Counted from the stretch's first letter, positions 43,563-57,938 are shown. The stretch: 64,000 bases of DNA from Cristatella mucedo (GCA_009760855.2 WPIO01000026.1:4841001-4905000); one strand, 5' to 3'. Notes: generated by a model not told the origin, from the letters alone. Made by a program: numbers and translations.

Positions 43563-46544
43563 ACACCCAAAACGTTCCCCGAATGCCCCTTCTACCTGAA
43601 AGCTGGCAGCTTTTCGTCCGATATCTGCATACTTTTAATTCCAACTTTTCCGTGTGATCGGAGACCGTGAATCTGGTTGTGAAATCTGAGTGTGCAAGCT
43701 TGGCAAGATGCTGTGCATGCCCAATACGTCATTTTTTGCTGGGAGCTTATAAGTAATACTTTGTAAATAAGTAATGAGTAGTATATAATATACGAATACT
43801 AGTAAAGCAATTTTTTAGTTCTTGACGAAAACTAGTCTGGCCACTTCTCATTGGATGGAAAGCAAACTAATAACTGGTACAGTCGCTTTCTTTTACCGTT
43901 TTCCGATGGCAAAGGAAACACGAGCCAAGCAAAGGCTATGTGACCAATGGTCAAACGCATGCTTACCTGCCATGTGCAAAAAGTTGTTACTGTTGCTCCA
44001 CGTGCCTTGTTTAAGCACAGACGGGTTTCTTTTCAATTCAGTCACAAAGTTATGAACAATGAGTCACGAGTTATGAGTTACGAATGTATTTACGGCGTTA
44101 CTGGTCAGCCTTCATTCTACTGATGAATCGCCGACAATGGAGAGATAGCTCTTGTTGGACCTGTTCTCTGCTGGTAGATTGAGCAAGCATTACATAAGAG
44201 AGACGCCCGAGAGAGTAGCCTGCTTTGGCTGCATATAAATGCGTTCGCAAGGGCACAAGTGAGATATCCGGAATTCCTCAAATCGAATAGCGTGCCTTCT
44301 AAGCAATCGATTCCTGTATCTGCCCCAATGGTCAAGCTCAAAGTTGAGTTTTGCACGGTGTTGTCTGCAGACGCCTTAGATGTTTTGCTAAAGTCTGCAA
44401 ATAATTAAGTTGAGCGGTATAGTATGCAAGTCGCCTAAGCACGAATTAGACGCGCTGGCGTGGAACGATCTGAGCGATTTTTGGTTTGGATGATATCGTG
44501 CTGTTGCAAAGGCATACGCATGTAGAAGTGCCTAGAAAGAGATTACCTTCCTTTGAGCGCCAACCAAATGTCTTATGAATATCTTCCCCCAACGGTCCGA
44601 GATACGACTCATAAGGGACGCGAATATATCGAGGTGAACTTGAGGGCTGCAATAACGTTCCACGTCGGCTCTTCGTCGTCGTCCATTGATTTAAAGTTTT
44701 CCTAACCAATTTTAGCAGAGGGTAAGACTACCTTCAAGCTTGATGACTGTATCCGACGACCTAGCCGTACTAGCAGCCAACGACGAGTCCCAGTGCAGCG
44801 ACTGTTTTCGACAGGCGGCGGTGGACAAAGGTTTCTGTTAGGAAATTAGCTATAGTCTTTAACTTACCTCAGCGCCTGAAAAACCCCATCAAACTGCAAA
44901 GCACTAGCGTTTCGAACAATTAAAACGAGAATTGTTAATCGAGTTTTGGAGGGTTCTTAGTTTCGATAGCCTCTCGATGGACTGTGAGTTACTTCATTTG
45001 ACGACATCAAGATGGTGAGAGTGTAAGGAATAGCTTGCTTTAGTGGCATGACCTGAAGACGCTAATTCGCTGAAGATAATGGCAGCACGGCTTAAATAAG
45101 CTGCATAAAGACGCGGACACAGCGAGGAGCCTTGTGTCGACGATGCGGCCTGACTAGGAGGTTTGTGGAATACCTCTCCGGTTGTCACATTATTCGAGGT
45201 GCTACTGTTGCACTGCCGACAATAAGATGTAGTTAGCGTCAACTGACCCGCGACAATCATTCCCTAGCAATGTCTAAGCCTGGACCTTGGATACAGGATT
45301 ATGGGACTATCGACCGCTATGGCACCAGGACATCTCCAATTTCACAATAAACGAGTTCAGTTGCAAAAGTAGTACACCTTGATTAAACAATGTATGCTAG
45401 CTAACATTGCTGCATGTTAACACGTTAGCAGATGTCGCTTATTATCCATAACGTGCCGTCTGTCGGGTTAAAAAAGGTATCGAGGGTGGTTTAAAGTGAA
45501 CTCAGTAAAGTTTCCGTACAAGTGTTCTCTTAATCCGTCATCAAATTGATATGCCCAGGGCCTTTATCTGGTCTTTAATCGAGTCCGGACCTTCGTAAGG
45601 TCGCGAATTTTCATCCCTAACAGCATTTTCATAAAAATGAAAGGCAGAGCCGCTCTCAGCAAACGCAAAATCAAACAACATTTGAGTCCAGACGACATTT
45701 AATTCGCTATTTAATAGAGCTTTCGAGCAGAGAATATGTGTGCGACATTTTTAAAATGCCCGAATCTTGCGCAAGATATTCGACGTACTCGTAATATAGC
45801 TGTCTCGTGATTAAACAAATGTGAACGGAATCTTTATAGCAGACAAATGAGATCCCAATTCACGACCTTGACGATCTTCAAGTCGAGAGTCAAAAGTCTC
45901 ACTCCTGAAGATGGCTGATCTCTCTCTCCGGTGGAATGGCGGCGGGAAGCTCAGGGCAGTGTTGCACTGGGACGATGGATGAAAGAATGTGCGGATACAT
46001 CGCGGGAGGCGTGCTGTTATAAGTTCGACGTTTCTGAGGGTCCACCTTGCAGAAGTAGCACTCGCTTTAGTGTATAGTCGGTTCCCACCAAATTCTTAGG
46101 ATAGCAAACTGTATTGCTCTCTTTTCTTTCCTTATCAGAGTATAAAAATACCAGAGTTGTATATATTAAAAATGATTCACACATTACTTAATATTGTACA
46201 AAAAATTCCGTGTAGCGAGCAGTAGTTGTTTTACCTTTAAGAGTACTCATGTAGTTTTTGCACGTGAAATGAAGTGCCCAGGGCTTGTTTTGATCCCCGA
46301 AAGGAACGCCGAAGTATGTTTCGTAGGGCCGAGCACGTCTCGACAGCCATTTTCTCGGGACTACTTTTTCGCTCTTGTAATAATAACAAATCGTCCGCAT
46401 TCTCATAAATTGACGGCACATAGCAAAATGCACATGCTAGATGCAAGCAACCTCGTGATGCCACGTCACTCAAATGTTGCTGTTCACTACTTTCTTACTC
46501 GGCAATAGCATAAACCAAAATGTTCGTTTACAAAATATAAATAT
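43563..46544. other. Unassigned region
   Basis: Short ORFs only (longest 104 codons, 46194-46508). No repeat landmarks. Could hold exons of an unrecognised gene or regulatory DNA. Confidence 0.3.
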
Positions 46545-46665
46545 GTATAACTCATTTGTATAGCGCTCTAAGATAACTTTTTCTCTATCCAGGCGCATCA
46601 CATGTGTCGCAGGGCTCGAGCCCATGACATCGGTCACAAAATGCATTCACCCTGACTTTTACTTT
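46545..46665 (-). mobile_element. SINE family 1 copy, head truncated
   Basis: Minus orientation: CATGGGCTCGAGCCCTGCG (B-box), GCGCCTGGATAGAGAAAAAG, TTATCTTAGAGCGCTATACA. Confidence 0.75.
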
Positions 46666-48521
46666 AACAATTATACGAATTCTAGTCTGAAGTGTTATAA
46701 CCGCCTAAATCCTCCCTAATTCGGATAGCGGCACAACCCTTGCTATATGTGCAAACCTGACGTCTGCCCCATTCGTTACCACAAAACCGTAGAATTTCAT
46801 GACACCATTGTCTCGACCGCAAATCTTCCGTGGAGTAATGGCTATTTTCTATTTGTTTTAGTCATAAGGAATTCTTGAAACACATTTGTTCCCAAAAACA
46901 CATTGCCATCTCTTACCTAGCGTTATTTTGTTTGTCGAGAAGTCTGATTCTCATTGACGTACGCAGCCGCATTGGATCTCGGTATATGTTGAAAAGACAT
47001 ATAATGCAAGCAGTGCAAATAAAAATAAGGATTATCATGGCATGTCTATCTTTGGCACTCAGACTTGCAGGGCTCGGAGAATAACCAAGCGAGTTTGCTC
47101 GCAATAGAAAAACTATCGGATGCTCGAATATTTCCTATATCTGGAACCGGACTCCGGCTTGGGCTGAATAACTGGTTTATTTTATTTGAAGGTTCGCTGT
47201 AACTCAGATGATTGTAATGTATGTATGTATCTCCGTCTGTAACTCCACAAAGTCATAAAGACCATGTGGGTGTTACGCAGGAGAGTTTGTAACTGGTATG
47301 CTACAGTTAAAATAAGAGTCCACTTTACATTGCTTTGTGCAAAGTTGGCCAGGCAAATTGGTTAGATTATGACAAAAGCTTAGCAGTGAGCGGTTCCTTG
47401 TTAATCATTTGGAGCCGGATATGCCATAATTTATTGGTTTGACATTACATAAAACATTTCTGAGCGATGGGTAATACATTGAATGCTATAGCTGGTGCTG
47501 TGCAGATGTGACCCTCTGTGGCTCTGGAATATAGCACTCTGCTTTACAGTTACAGGTTTTTATTAATGCATAGGTGTTCTTGATTGCTGCCATGATGGTT
47601 GCTGATCTGCTACATTAAGCGAACTTGCTCGGCACAGTTATGAATCGGTGACTGAAGTGTCTGCACTGCAAGTCATTTGAAAGTTTCCCGTTCGTGCCAG
47701 TCTGAGGGTCTGAGTTTCAGTTGCAGGTGCAGTTCACTGATATGCGTCGTTTGCCAGTGCTTTATAAAGACAGAAGCAGGGTTGCTTTTCAAATTTTTAT
47801 GACCTATAGCATTGTTTTCGTAAAAGCTCCATCTAATGCATGTCATGATTATCTGTGTGGCTTCTTCTGAGATTTTTTCATTACTATTTCAAATTGGGTT
47901 ATGTATTGCCACGATCTTCGTGAAACCACGTGTAAAAAAATTTCGCTCACGCGTCTGCAAAGACTAGCATCATTAATTCGCAGTGTTCGTAGCGAAGTAT
48001 TATATTTCAGATGCCCCTAAAGTATGTCTGTGAGACTAACAATTTCGTCGCAAGCTACTAGTATACACAGGCAGTTGCTTCTCACAATGAGTGCATACTA
48101 GCCTTTAATCAAGACCTCGGTCAACTAAAAACAAAAAATCCAAGTTCGTCGATTCAAAGCTTTGTTGCATGAAACTTCCAAAATTTTTCCAGAGGACGGT
48201 CAAAATGGGTAACGCTTAAGGAGCAAGTTGTAAAAATTTGACTCCATAGAAATGAGTTCACATGACTGAGAGCCACAATAGTTCACAAGACTGCGATCCT
48301 TAGATTAAGAGTTATTTAAGCAGCAAAGCTTCAGGAAGTGTCCGAATTTTTCTTTTTGACTCTACTCTTGTAGTCAAGCTTTATGTAGTGTAAAAGTAAT
48401 TATGATATTCGCCTAAGAGGACTCATTGCACTGACTCAGAGGGGCGCAGTGACTACAGAAGCACTTACGGTACCCATCTCACCTCGGGTACCTCATAGCC
48501 GCTGCCGCCGCTGTCTTCACG
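46666..48521. other. Unassigned region with one TIR-arm fragment
   Basis: 47213-47292 matches the 464-2152 arm (ATCTCCGTCTGTAACTCC, GTGGGTGTTACGCAGGAGAG). Otherwise nothing recognised. Confidence 0.4.
47213..47292. mobile_element. Fragment of the TIR element arm
   Basis: Closest to the outermost 80 bp of the 464-2152 arm; includes a GTATGTATGTAT expansion. Confidence 0.65.
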
Positions 48522-49772
48522 TTAATAATAATAATAATAATTCACTTGATAAAGCGCCCTCAGAGAACTTAATCTCTCTCTAGGCGCTTTACATTTGCTG
48601 TAAAGTGAAATGCAATTGAATGGTAAGTAAAATCATGCTTGAGAAACAAACGAAATGAATAATATGGTTAAGGGTGACATGCACAGGGTCAGCATGCAAA
48701 TGTGGTTAGTGGCAGCATGCACAGTGTCAGCACGCATAAGCACATCAAGGACGAATCACAGGGACCCACTAAATGCTGTCCTAAATAGGTGTGTTTTTAG
48801 GTTCCTTTTAAATGTGGTCAGGTCAGGGGATGTTCTGACGCAGGTCGGGAGGGAGTTCCAGGCTTTGGGAGCATGCGAACTAAATGCACGGTCTCCAAAG
48901 GATTTAAGGTTTGTATGAGGTATTTCCAGACTGTTGGATTCCGAAAAGCGGGTGGTACGATGCTTGGCCTGATGGGGTAGTATATCTGACAGATAGGCTG
49001 GAGCCATAGAATGAAGGGACCTACAAGTGAACGACAAAACATTGAAGTCAATCCGTTGCTGGACTGGTAGCCAGTGCAGGTCGGCGAGAAGTGGAGTAAT
49101 GTGGCAACTGCGACGCTCACGACAGACAAGCCTAGCTGCAAAGTTTTGCACCAACTGCAATCGCCTGATTGCACATGCTGGTAGGTCAGTAAGCAGTGAG
49201 TTGCAGAAGTCGAGACGGGATGTCACGAATGCATGGACCAACTTGGACGTGGTATCCTTATCTAAACAATCCCGAATTTTAGCAATGTTAGGAAGCTGAA
49301 AATAGGCGGATTTGATTGTGGAGCTGATATGGTCGTCTAACGAGAGGTCGCTTTGGAATATGACACCTAGATTTCGAGCTGATTCAACTGGAGATATGCT
49401 GGCAGAGCCAATTTTGAGAGTCAGCCTTTCCAATCTCTGGATCACACTGGGTTTGCCCATAACTAGTAAGTTAGTTTTATCATCGTTAAGTTTTAGAAAA
49501 TTTGCTGCCATCCATGTGCGGATGTCATCAATGCATGTAGCAAGTGAGTTTAGAGAATTTGAGGTGCTCGAAGGCTGGGATGGATCAAAGCAAAGGTACA
49601 ACTGAGTGTCATCCGCATAGAAGTGAAAGCCTAGATTGTGCTTGGCAATCACATCAGCAAGAGGCAGAGTATAAACCGTGAAAAGAACCGGACCTAGCAC
49701 TGAGCCCTGAGGTACTCCATATTTCAGAGGTACTTCAGATGATCTTGAGTCATTACATTTAACTGCCGAGAT
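48522..49772 (-). mobile_element. Best preserved LINE 3' half (reverse transcriptase)
   Basis: (AAT)n then GATAAAGCGCCCTCAGAGAA, the intact 3' tail. The minus ORF 48756-49856 is open for 366 codons. Motifs in order: KYGVPQGSVLGPVLFTVY (RT motif B region), [11 protein letters not shown] (catalytic YADD), [88 protein letters not shown]. The first roughly 28 ORF codons belong to the adjacent LINE tail. 5' truncated before RT motif B, so not functional. L2/CR1-like. Confidence 0.95.
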
Positions 49773-50245
49773 AGTAGTAATAATAATAAAAATAGCAGTA
49801 ACAGGAACAATAAGCTTGCATAACGATCTCAGAGAACTTGATCTCTTTGTAGGCACTTACCTATGCTGTAAAGGAGGCATGATCAAGTGGTTTTTGGGAA
49901 CGTGCACAATGTCAACAAGCATAACGTGGTTATTGGTGACATGCACAAGGTCAGCATGCAAATATGGTTAGTGGCAACATGCACGGTGTCAGCACGCATA
50001 CGCGCACAAAGGACCTGTTAAATGCTGTGATAAAGCGATGCGTTTAGAGCTGCATGAAGTGGTTGTGGCGTAAGTTGTGGGACTCGGCAACTTCGACGCT
50101 CGCGACAGACAAGCCTAGCTGCATAACTTTACACTAACTGTAAGCGCCTGATTGCACAGACTTGTAAGCCACCAAGGAGTGAGTTAAAAGAAGTCAAGAC
50201 GGGTTTTCACAGATGCACCGACTAATTTGAATGTTGTAGCACTTG
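49773..50245 (-). mobile_element. LINE 3' fragment directly abutting the previous copy
   Basis: TAGTAATAATAATAAAAATA tail, AGAGAACTTGATCTCTTTGT, then 3' UTR landmarks (GGTGACATGCACAAGGTCAG) and GACAGACAAGCCTAGCTGCA. Most of the C-terminal coding segment is deleted between about 50050 and 50090. Confidence 0.8.
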
Positions 50246-50433
50246 CAAATGAACGAGCACAAGTTTGCACACGCACGAGAGCACTAAGGAGAAGGGAGAG
50301 AGAAAGCGAACGCGCGACAGGCAGATATATACGTAAGAGGCAGATACACTAAACAGAAAAGAAACGCACACGAACGTGCGCACTAAAACAGGCAGGTGCT
50401 GAGAGATAGAGGGAGAGAAAGTGAGAGAGTGTA

Positions 50434-50667
<234 letters not shown>

Positions 50668-50735
50668 TAGTGTTAGAAACGCGTGTAGCGGCTCAGGAAC
50701 TAGAGTCCTTCCCGAAAGCACAGAGCTCCTAGCGG

Positions 50736-50765
50736 CGTAGCTACGTCCTTTTGGACGTAGCTACG
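50736..50765. repeat. Perfect 13-bp-stem hairpin with TTTT loop
   Basis: CGTAGCTACGTCC, TTTT, GGACGTAGCTACG. Confidence 0.9.
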
Positions 50766-53058
50766 ATACCGATATCGAGCTTGCGTCCCGAAAGTGCAGC
50801 TAACGAGTTGCAGAAGCCCGCAGGAAATGCACACAGGAAAGGCGATGGCAGCAGAGAAAGAAAGCAATCGAGAACACCCATACCTTAATAACCAGTCAGC
50901 ATTCTTTAATGTCTAGAGCATATAATACAAAGGGTGGGGCACGTTGGACCTAGATAAGACTTTACGCGCAACTGACTAATCATCAGCACTCTAGAAGACC
51001 ATTGCATGAGGTCCAAGGTGCAGGTTATGATGCATCCTATTTCTAGCGACGATTACTCAGGAGTCGCTAATATTTTCTAGCCACTGTCGCAGCCTGGCTG
51101 ACTAAGCTTAATGTTTCAATAGAAAAGTGGCGGTAATTTGCCGAGGACCCCATTCAAGCAGCAAAAGGACTAGAGGCAAAATGCGAGTTTTAATAAGGTA
51201 TTATAGCAGCTATACGGCTCCAAATTGATTTTTTTTCAACTAAAGCAACGCCAGTCTCATTTAGTTTTTTCACGCAATTCTCAAATGTACTTGATGACGT
51301 CATTACAAACCGCACGGCTAGGTTTTCTCCACGAAGGCCGAGACCTTGCCGCCGGATAGTAGGGTAGTAAGTACCGTACAGAAAGGCTCATTATGGGTGC
51401 TTTAGAGAGTCTTTCAAGGTCTGGTTTCCGCTCCGTTTCCGGAAATTGATAGACAATCTAGCTTCAATTACGATTTGATTTCACACCAGCCGCGGTGCGG
51501 CCAACCTTGTAGCAGAGGCTGACTTGAGCTCGCTGACGTCAGTGTCCCGCCCTACTCCAATGCACTCCGGTAGGCGGCTGCTCAGTGCTTTTATAATTAC
51601 CATTCCTATCTGGCACCTGTGGGCATATATTGACGAGCGTGCGCTCGGTTCGTCCGCCTCGCTGGCTGCGGCATTCCCCGTGGCACGTTGGCCTGGCAGT
51701 GCGTACTGTTTGTTACAAGCGTGATATGCGGCCTCTGCGTCCGGTTAGGACCAGGCCGCTAACGCAGCGCTCGTAACGGTGCTAGTCTCGGCCGACGCTA
51801 ACAGCATACTGGTGGCGCCTGAACCTTGTAGTACGTTTACTTTTCATACGTTCCGGTCTTCGGCACTTCAACTGGCTGGATACAGCCGAGTGCCTTTGGC
51901 CGTAGTGCTGTCTTAATAGATACCTGGAGCCGATCTCACAACGGAACGAAATTAGAACTCACTACACAGGGAGGAGCGGACCTCCCTGCACCGTTACACG
52001 ATCGCGTCTTCATCTCGTCATACTCAGTATTGGCATTACCTCAGCTATCCAATCTTGTCTGCCTTTAGTTCAGTTAGACAGACTGTGGAGTATATGATAG
52101 ATAACGTCCGGTGTTTTAATTAAACATACGCCCGCCGGCAGACCTATGACGCGAAGTGACCAGTCAAGTTACTGCGAGTCGAAACAAGTAGTCCATTGCG
52201 TTTGCTTTTACGACACAGACAGATTCAGCAACCGCAGTATGGTCAAAACCGCTCTAAGCTGATCGACATTTACGTATTCACGTGATGACGACATCGCAGT
52301 CACCAGGTTGCAAAGGCAATGGCATTATCGCAGAACAAGTCACTCAGATACAATGACGCGCAAGAGAAGAGGAAGTCTTCTCAAGCCAGAATGCATAAAA
52401 AATGTAGTCGCCATTAAAAATTGCTTGCGACAAGACAGATAGTCCTCTCATCAAAGTGCAGCAACGGAATGGGACATATAGCATTGACACTACGCTAAAC
52501 ATAGCCAAAACACAGCTCCTTGACCGGCTATTAGCGAGGCTTGGCTACAGTCACAATATTCTTAGTGCAGACATCATCTGTAGTAAGCTCGCAGTCAGAG
52601 AAAGCAGACTGGCCAGCGTCAGGGCAGCACTCCACAGCCTCAACAGTTTGAACGTTCGCAGTCTCAAAGAAAGTTACACAACAGTCACAGGCTCCGCAGT
52701 GGCTATAACCGGCTCAGGGAAAACGACCACTCTGCACCTCAAATCTTCAGTCAAGGATAAGGTGACGTATACCTCAACTCTGGCCAGCACCTGTGCTACA
52801 TTGGTCACCTTAATGTCCTTGAAATCTTCTAAATTAGTAAGTAAGTAAGTAGTAAGTTCAAGCCTGCTGTCGTCATTAGCCTACGCAATCTCCAGCCACG
52901 TACCAGACTCAGCAGACTGCTCGTTGACCATAGCATTTGCGGCAGACTGATTTCTGACTTGGACCTCAGACGCTGGAGCATCTCTTTCTTCAGTGCGTCC
53001 ATACTCTATGAACAAGAACGAATAAATGCTGCTCAGCCTCCGGTATCGCCTCGAAATA
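50766..53058. other. Unassigned region
   Basis: Holds a 130-codon + ORF (52456-52848) with a Walker-A-like string AITGSGKTT but no other NTPase motif, and a diverged repeat (51718-51860) related to 53590-53710. Confidence 0.3.
51718..51860. repeat. Diverged direct repeat, copy A
   Basis: ATGCGGCCTCTGCGTCCGGT, AGGCCGCTAACGCAGCGCTC, GTAACG, CCTTGTAGTACG; matches copy B at 53590-53710 in order. Confidence 0.65.
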
Positions 53059-53289
53059 TCATTTGTGCGAGCACATTTTCATAAGTCGCTTAGGGTCCGA
53101 ACAATAGTCTTCGCCGATTTGCTTAAATATGGCTAAGCGCGGTGTCAAAATTTGCAGAAATTCAGCGGGGAATTCTTCTGAATCCCAGTGTTCGGCATTG
53201 CAGTCAGCTATTTCATCGTTCAGTGACTGGATATCGCGTTCAGTCCGTAACCTGAACGCACCAATACAGAACTCATCTTTCCGTTTCAA
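53059..53289 (-). other. Protein-like minus-strand ORF, possible terminal exon
   Basis: 76 codons with varied, charged composition (RDIQSLNDEIADCNAEHWDS, IFKQIGEDYCSDPKRLMK) ending in a stop. Not a known repeat or family to me. An acceptor-like GCGTTCAG lies within it. It could be an exon of the same minus-strand gene as 54718-55005, or chance. Confidence 0.25.
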
Positions 53290-53589
53290 CGTTCACGAAT
53301 GAAGTCACAAGCAATGAAACTAGCGCGAGATAGGCAAGCAGCCGGGATTCAAGACTCGGCACAGGCGCTGGAGCTGGCTCTGCACGGCTGCAGATCCGTT
53401 GGCGCCGTACGTCCACGACCGCCTTTGAGCGCCTGTAATAGTCCGCTGCTATCGAACAGAGACTTGTCTACATTATGGATGCAGAATTGACGTGTTACGG
53501 TGTGAGCGTGCCAACTCAGTAGGCGTGCTGTCGCGGACGACTGCTAAGGGTTCTCAGCAATTATTCCGTACTTGTGACGCCGAACGATG

Positions 53590-53710
53590 CAAACGCTCGC
53601 TGTGCGGCTTCCACGCCCGGTCAGAGCGAGGCCGCAGGCGCAGCGCTCGTAACGACGCCTCAGGCGACGCGCGCCGAATACTGGCGAAGTCTGAATCTTG
53701 TAGCACGGCT
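53590..53710. repeat. Diverged direct repeat, copy B
   Basis: GTGCGGCTTCCACGCCCGGT, AGGCCGCAGGCGCAGCGCTC, GTAACGACG, TCTTGTAGCACG. Confidence 0.65.
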
Positions 53711-54717
53711 AGCGAGCGACGAAGAGCACTCATACCTGAACAAATTTATGTAAGCCAATGTGGTAGACGGTCCCTAATCTTGGGTAGGGATCTGACGTGA
53801 TGGCTAGCTGTTGATGGAGTTCTCTTAAATTAAAATTTTAAAATGCTGGTGGTTTTTAAAAAATAACACGAATTCCGAGCACACGGTGACGGTCGGGCGA
53901 CAGCACCATCTATTAGAAGAGCAAAGTCAACTAGTCCAGCTGCACACTTGGGGTGGCCTTCTATGAGTAACTGTTCGGTTTTATCGTCGTTAAATTCGCG
54001 GCGGACTTTTTCTCTGGATATCCCCGCTGGCGCTTAGTCCAGCTCTCGGGCTTACCTTTTAGACGTGGTTTTCGCTAGTTGATGATACCCATATGGGAGT
54101 TTGTGCTTTGGCAATGTCAATGCAGCTAGTAAGCCTTATTGGTACATGATCGAGATATCGAGCCTGAATGATACCAGGCTGATTACCGAATGAGATGAGA
54201 GGGTTAATCTTAGAACAGATCCAAGAATGAGGGTGACAGACGAGCAGCCGATGACAAACAGACCAGCCTTATTATGCAAATATAATACTACCCCCCTCTC
54301 GTTTGATAGTACAGGCATAATCCGTAGTCTAACCCACCATTTACCTAGGTTTCTATTGAAACGCAGTCATGTCTGAGCATTCCCTTATAATTCAATCTCG
54401 CACTCATTCTCTGCACGCTCAACAAATAAGTCATAACTAGTAGTGAGGCATTCACATACATGTGTGCATTACGTCGACATCCTATGGGAAGATAACGGAA
54501 AGGCAAAGAGGTATGCTCACTCAGGTCGTTCCAAATAGGGACGAGTGCCCAACAAGTTGCTGCTGTTGTGCCAGCTGCGAGTGGGGATCTCCAGTGGGGT
54601 CAGCTGTGATCGCGTCACCGAGTCACCTTAAGATCTGGTCACACAAAGGGATCAAATCCAAGTATACCTAAGCTTGGACGAAGCACAGCTTTCAGCTTTG
54701 CTGCCAGCTCTGATAAA

Positions 54718-55005
54718 CTAAGGGTTGATATCGTATTTAAAGGTCAGTAATATTTTTCGCCTCCAAAATTGGCAGGTGAGGAGATTAACTACGAGTTTAT
54801 GAGCCGGCTCCACCCTAGCAGGAATTGATAATATGGCCGCGCTGATATGGTCAGCGATTCGTTCGTATGCTAGCTTTCGGCCGTAAGCAGCAGTTGTACT
54901 TAGCAGCTCCAACTGCCGACAGAAGTCTCCTTGCACGGCACCCTGAGCGAGTGGTTGCCGTGTGTCATGCAAGCTACCTTCGAAGGCTGCTTGCAAACCA
55001 AATGC
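54718..55005 (-). other. Possible exon of an unidentified minus-strand gene
   Basis: On the minus strand, a good acceptor (TATTTCATTTTAG) is followed by an open frame beginning AFGLQAAFEGSLHDTRQPLA, then GDFCRQLELLSTTAAYGRKL, AYERIADHISAAILSIPARV and EPAHKLVVN, with donor-like GTAGTT after AAACTC. Composition and length suit a coding exon. I do not recognise the family; a weak resemblance of AAYGRKLAYERIADHI to dynamin/Mx C-terminal helices is not enough to name it. Confidence 0.3.
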
Positions 55006-55169
55006 CTAAAATGAAATAGTCATGTATTTTTGGTCTCACGTAGGATGATTGTCGCAGAAGCTGCAGGAGGTCCAGACATCGCTGACTGGCCCGATTCTGT
55101 TCTCAGCCTTCAAAGCTCTGTAGCGCAGCTGAGCGTCCCACACAGCGAGCCCGCCATGCTGGAGGCACC

Positions 55170-55275
55170 ACCTCTGAGAGAGCTCACTAAGCTCTCTCAG
55201 TGAGCTCTCTCAGTGAGCTCTCTCACTGGGAGAGCTCACTGAGAGAGCTTAGTGAGAGAGCTCAGTGGGAGCCGA
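55170..55275. repeat. Nested palindromic/tandem GAGAGAGCTCACTGA repeat
   Basis: Units of GAGCTCTCTCAGT alternate with their reverse complement ACTGAGAGAGCTC, giving several overlapping inverted repeats within about 105 bp. Confidence 0.85.
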
Positions 55276-55494
55276 GAGCGTCGAAACTCTCGGTGCTCTG
55301 GCATCCGAAGATCATTGGCTTTTCCAACTCCTCCTTCCACTTTAGGAGATCTACTTCGTGGCAGTATATACCAAGTTTTCTAATGGGCAGCTGCTTGCAA
55401 GTGGTTAGCAGTTATTCAACATATCCTCATGTATTCAGCCCAGTGTCTTCCCGTGTTTACGCAGACATCTGACCAGTAAAATAGCTGCACTAGT

Positions 55495-57304
<1,810 letters not shown>

Positions 57305-57595
57305 AGTGACAGTAGTAGGTGCCTTTAGTTCATATGCTCTCAAAGCCTCGAACTCACTTCCGACTGACGTCACGACATCCCACGACATGACCACATTTAA
57401 AAAGAGGTTACAGTGCATCTGTTCCTCACACCATTTGCTAGGTCCGTGTGAATTATTCTTTGTGCTATTATGCGTGCTATCACTATGAATGCAACATATT
57501 GATGTGCGTCTCTTACAGCAAACGTAAATTGCCTAGAAAGAGAGTAAGTTCTCTGAGCGCACTATACAAATGTCTTAGTATTATTATTGTAAAAG
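57305..57595 (+). mobile_element. LINE 3' fragment
   Basis: + strand reads GAFSSYALKASNSLPTDVTT, then HDMTTFKKRLQ, matching the LINE C-terminus. The tail GCCTAGAAAGAGAGTAAGTT, CTCTGAGCGCACTATACAAA, ATTATTATT completes it. The middle of the 3' UTR is shortened. Confidence 0.85.
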
Positions 57596-57675
57596 TTGAT
57601 CAAGCCCATGTTCCTTGCCACCTGAAATCAAAGCCGGAATTGTGAGAAAATCAATTGTTTTCATGTTGAGTAATA

Positions 57676-57772
57676 GCAGTAATAATGACAATAAATTTGT
57701 ATAGCGCCATCAGAGAACAGAATCTCTTTCTAGGCACTTTACAGATGCTGTATTGAAAGCATTACCAAATAC
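57676..57772 (-). mobile_element. LINE-family 3' end only
   Basis: AGTAATAATGACAATAA, TATAGCGCCATCAGAGAACA, AATCTCTTTCTAGGCACTTT; stops after about 95 bp. Confidence 0.7.
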
Positions 57773-57864
57773 ATATGGCTTCATGTTAGGATGAGCAAAT
57801 GTCAGCTTTAGTCTTATACTCTAGACGTGTTCGCACTCTCGGATACGGCAGACTTACCAATACC

Positions 57865-57938
57865 GATAATTATAATAATGCACTTGATAAAGCGCCCTCA
57901 GAGAACTCAATCTCTTCCTAGGCGCTTTACATTTGCTA
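57865..57938 (-). mobile_element. LINE-family 3' end only
   Basis: ATAATTATAATAATGCAC, GATAAAGCGCCCTCAGAGAA, CTCTTCCTAGGCGCTTTACA; stops at TTTGCT, only 74 bp in, yet is well conserved. Confidence 0.75.

Noticed and set aside
48756-49856. 366-codon minus-strand ORF as a cellular gene
   Set aside because: It has GVPQGSVLGP and YADD reverse transcriptase motifs, a LINE 3' tail, and many decayed relatives in the same window; it is a 5' truncated LINE.
52456-52848. ATPase suggested by the Walker-A-like AITGSGKTT
   Set aside because: A single short motif in a 130-codon frame, no Walker B or other family motif, no splice context that extends it.
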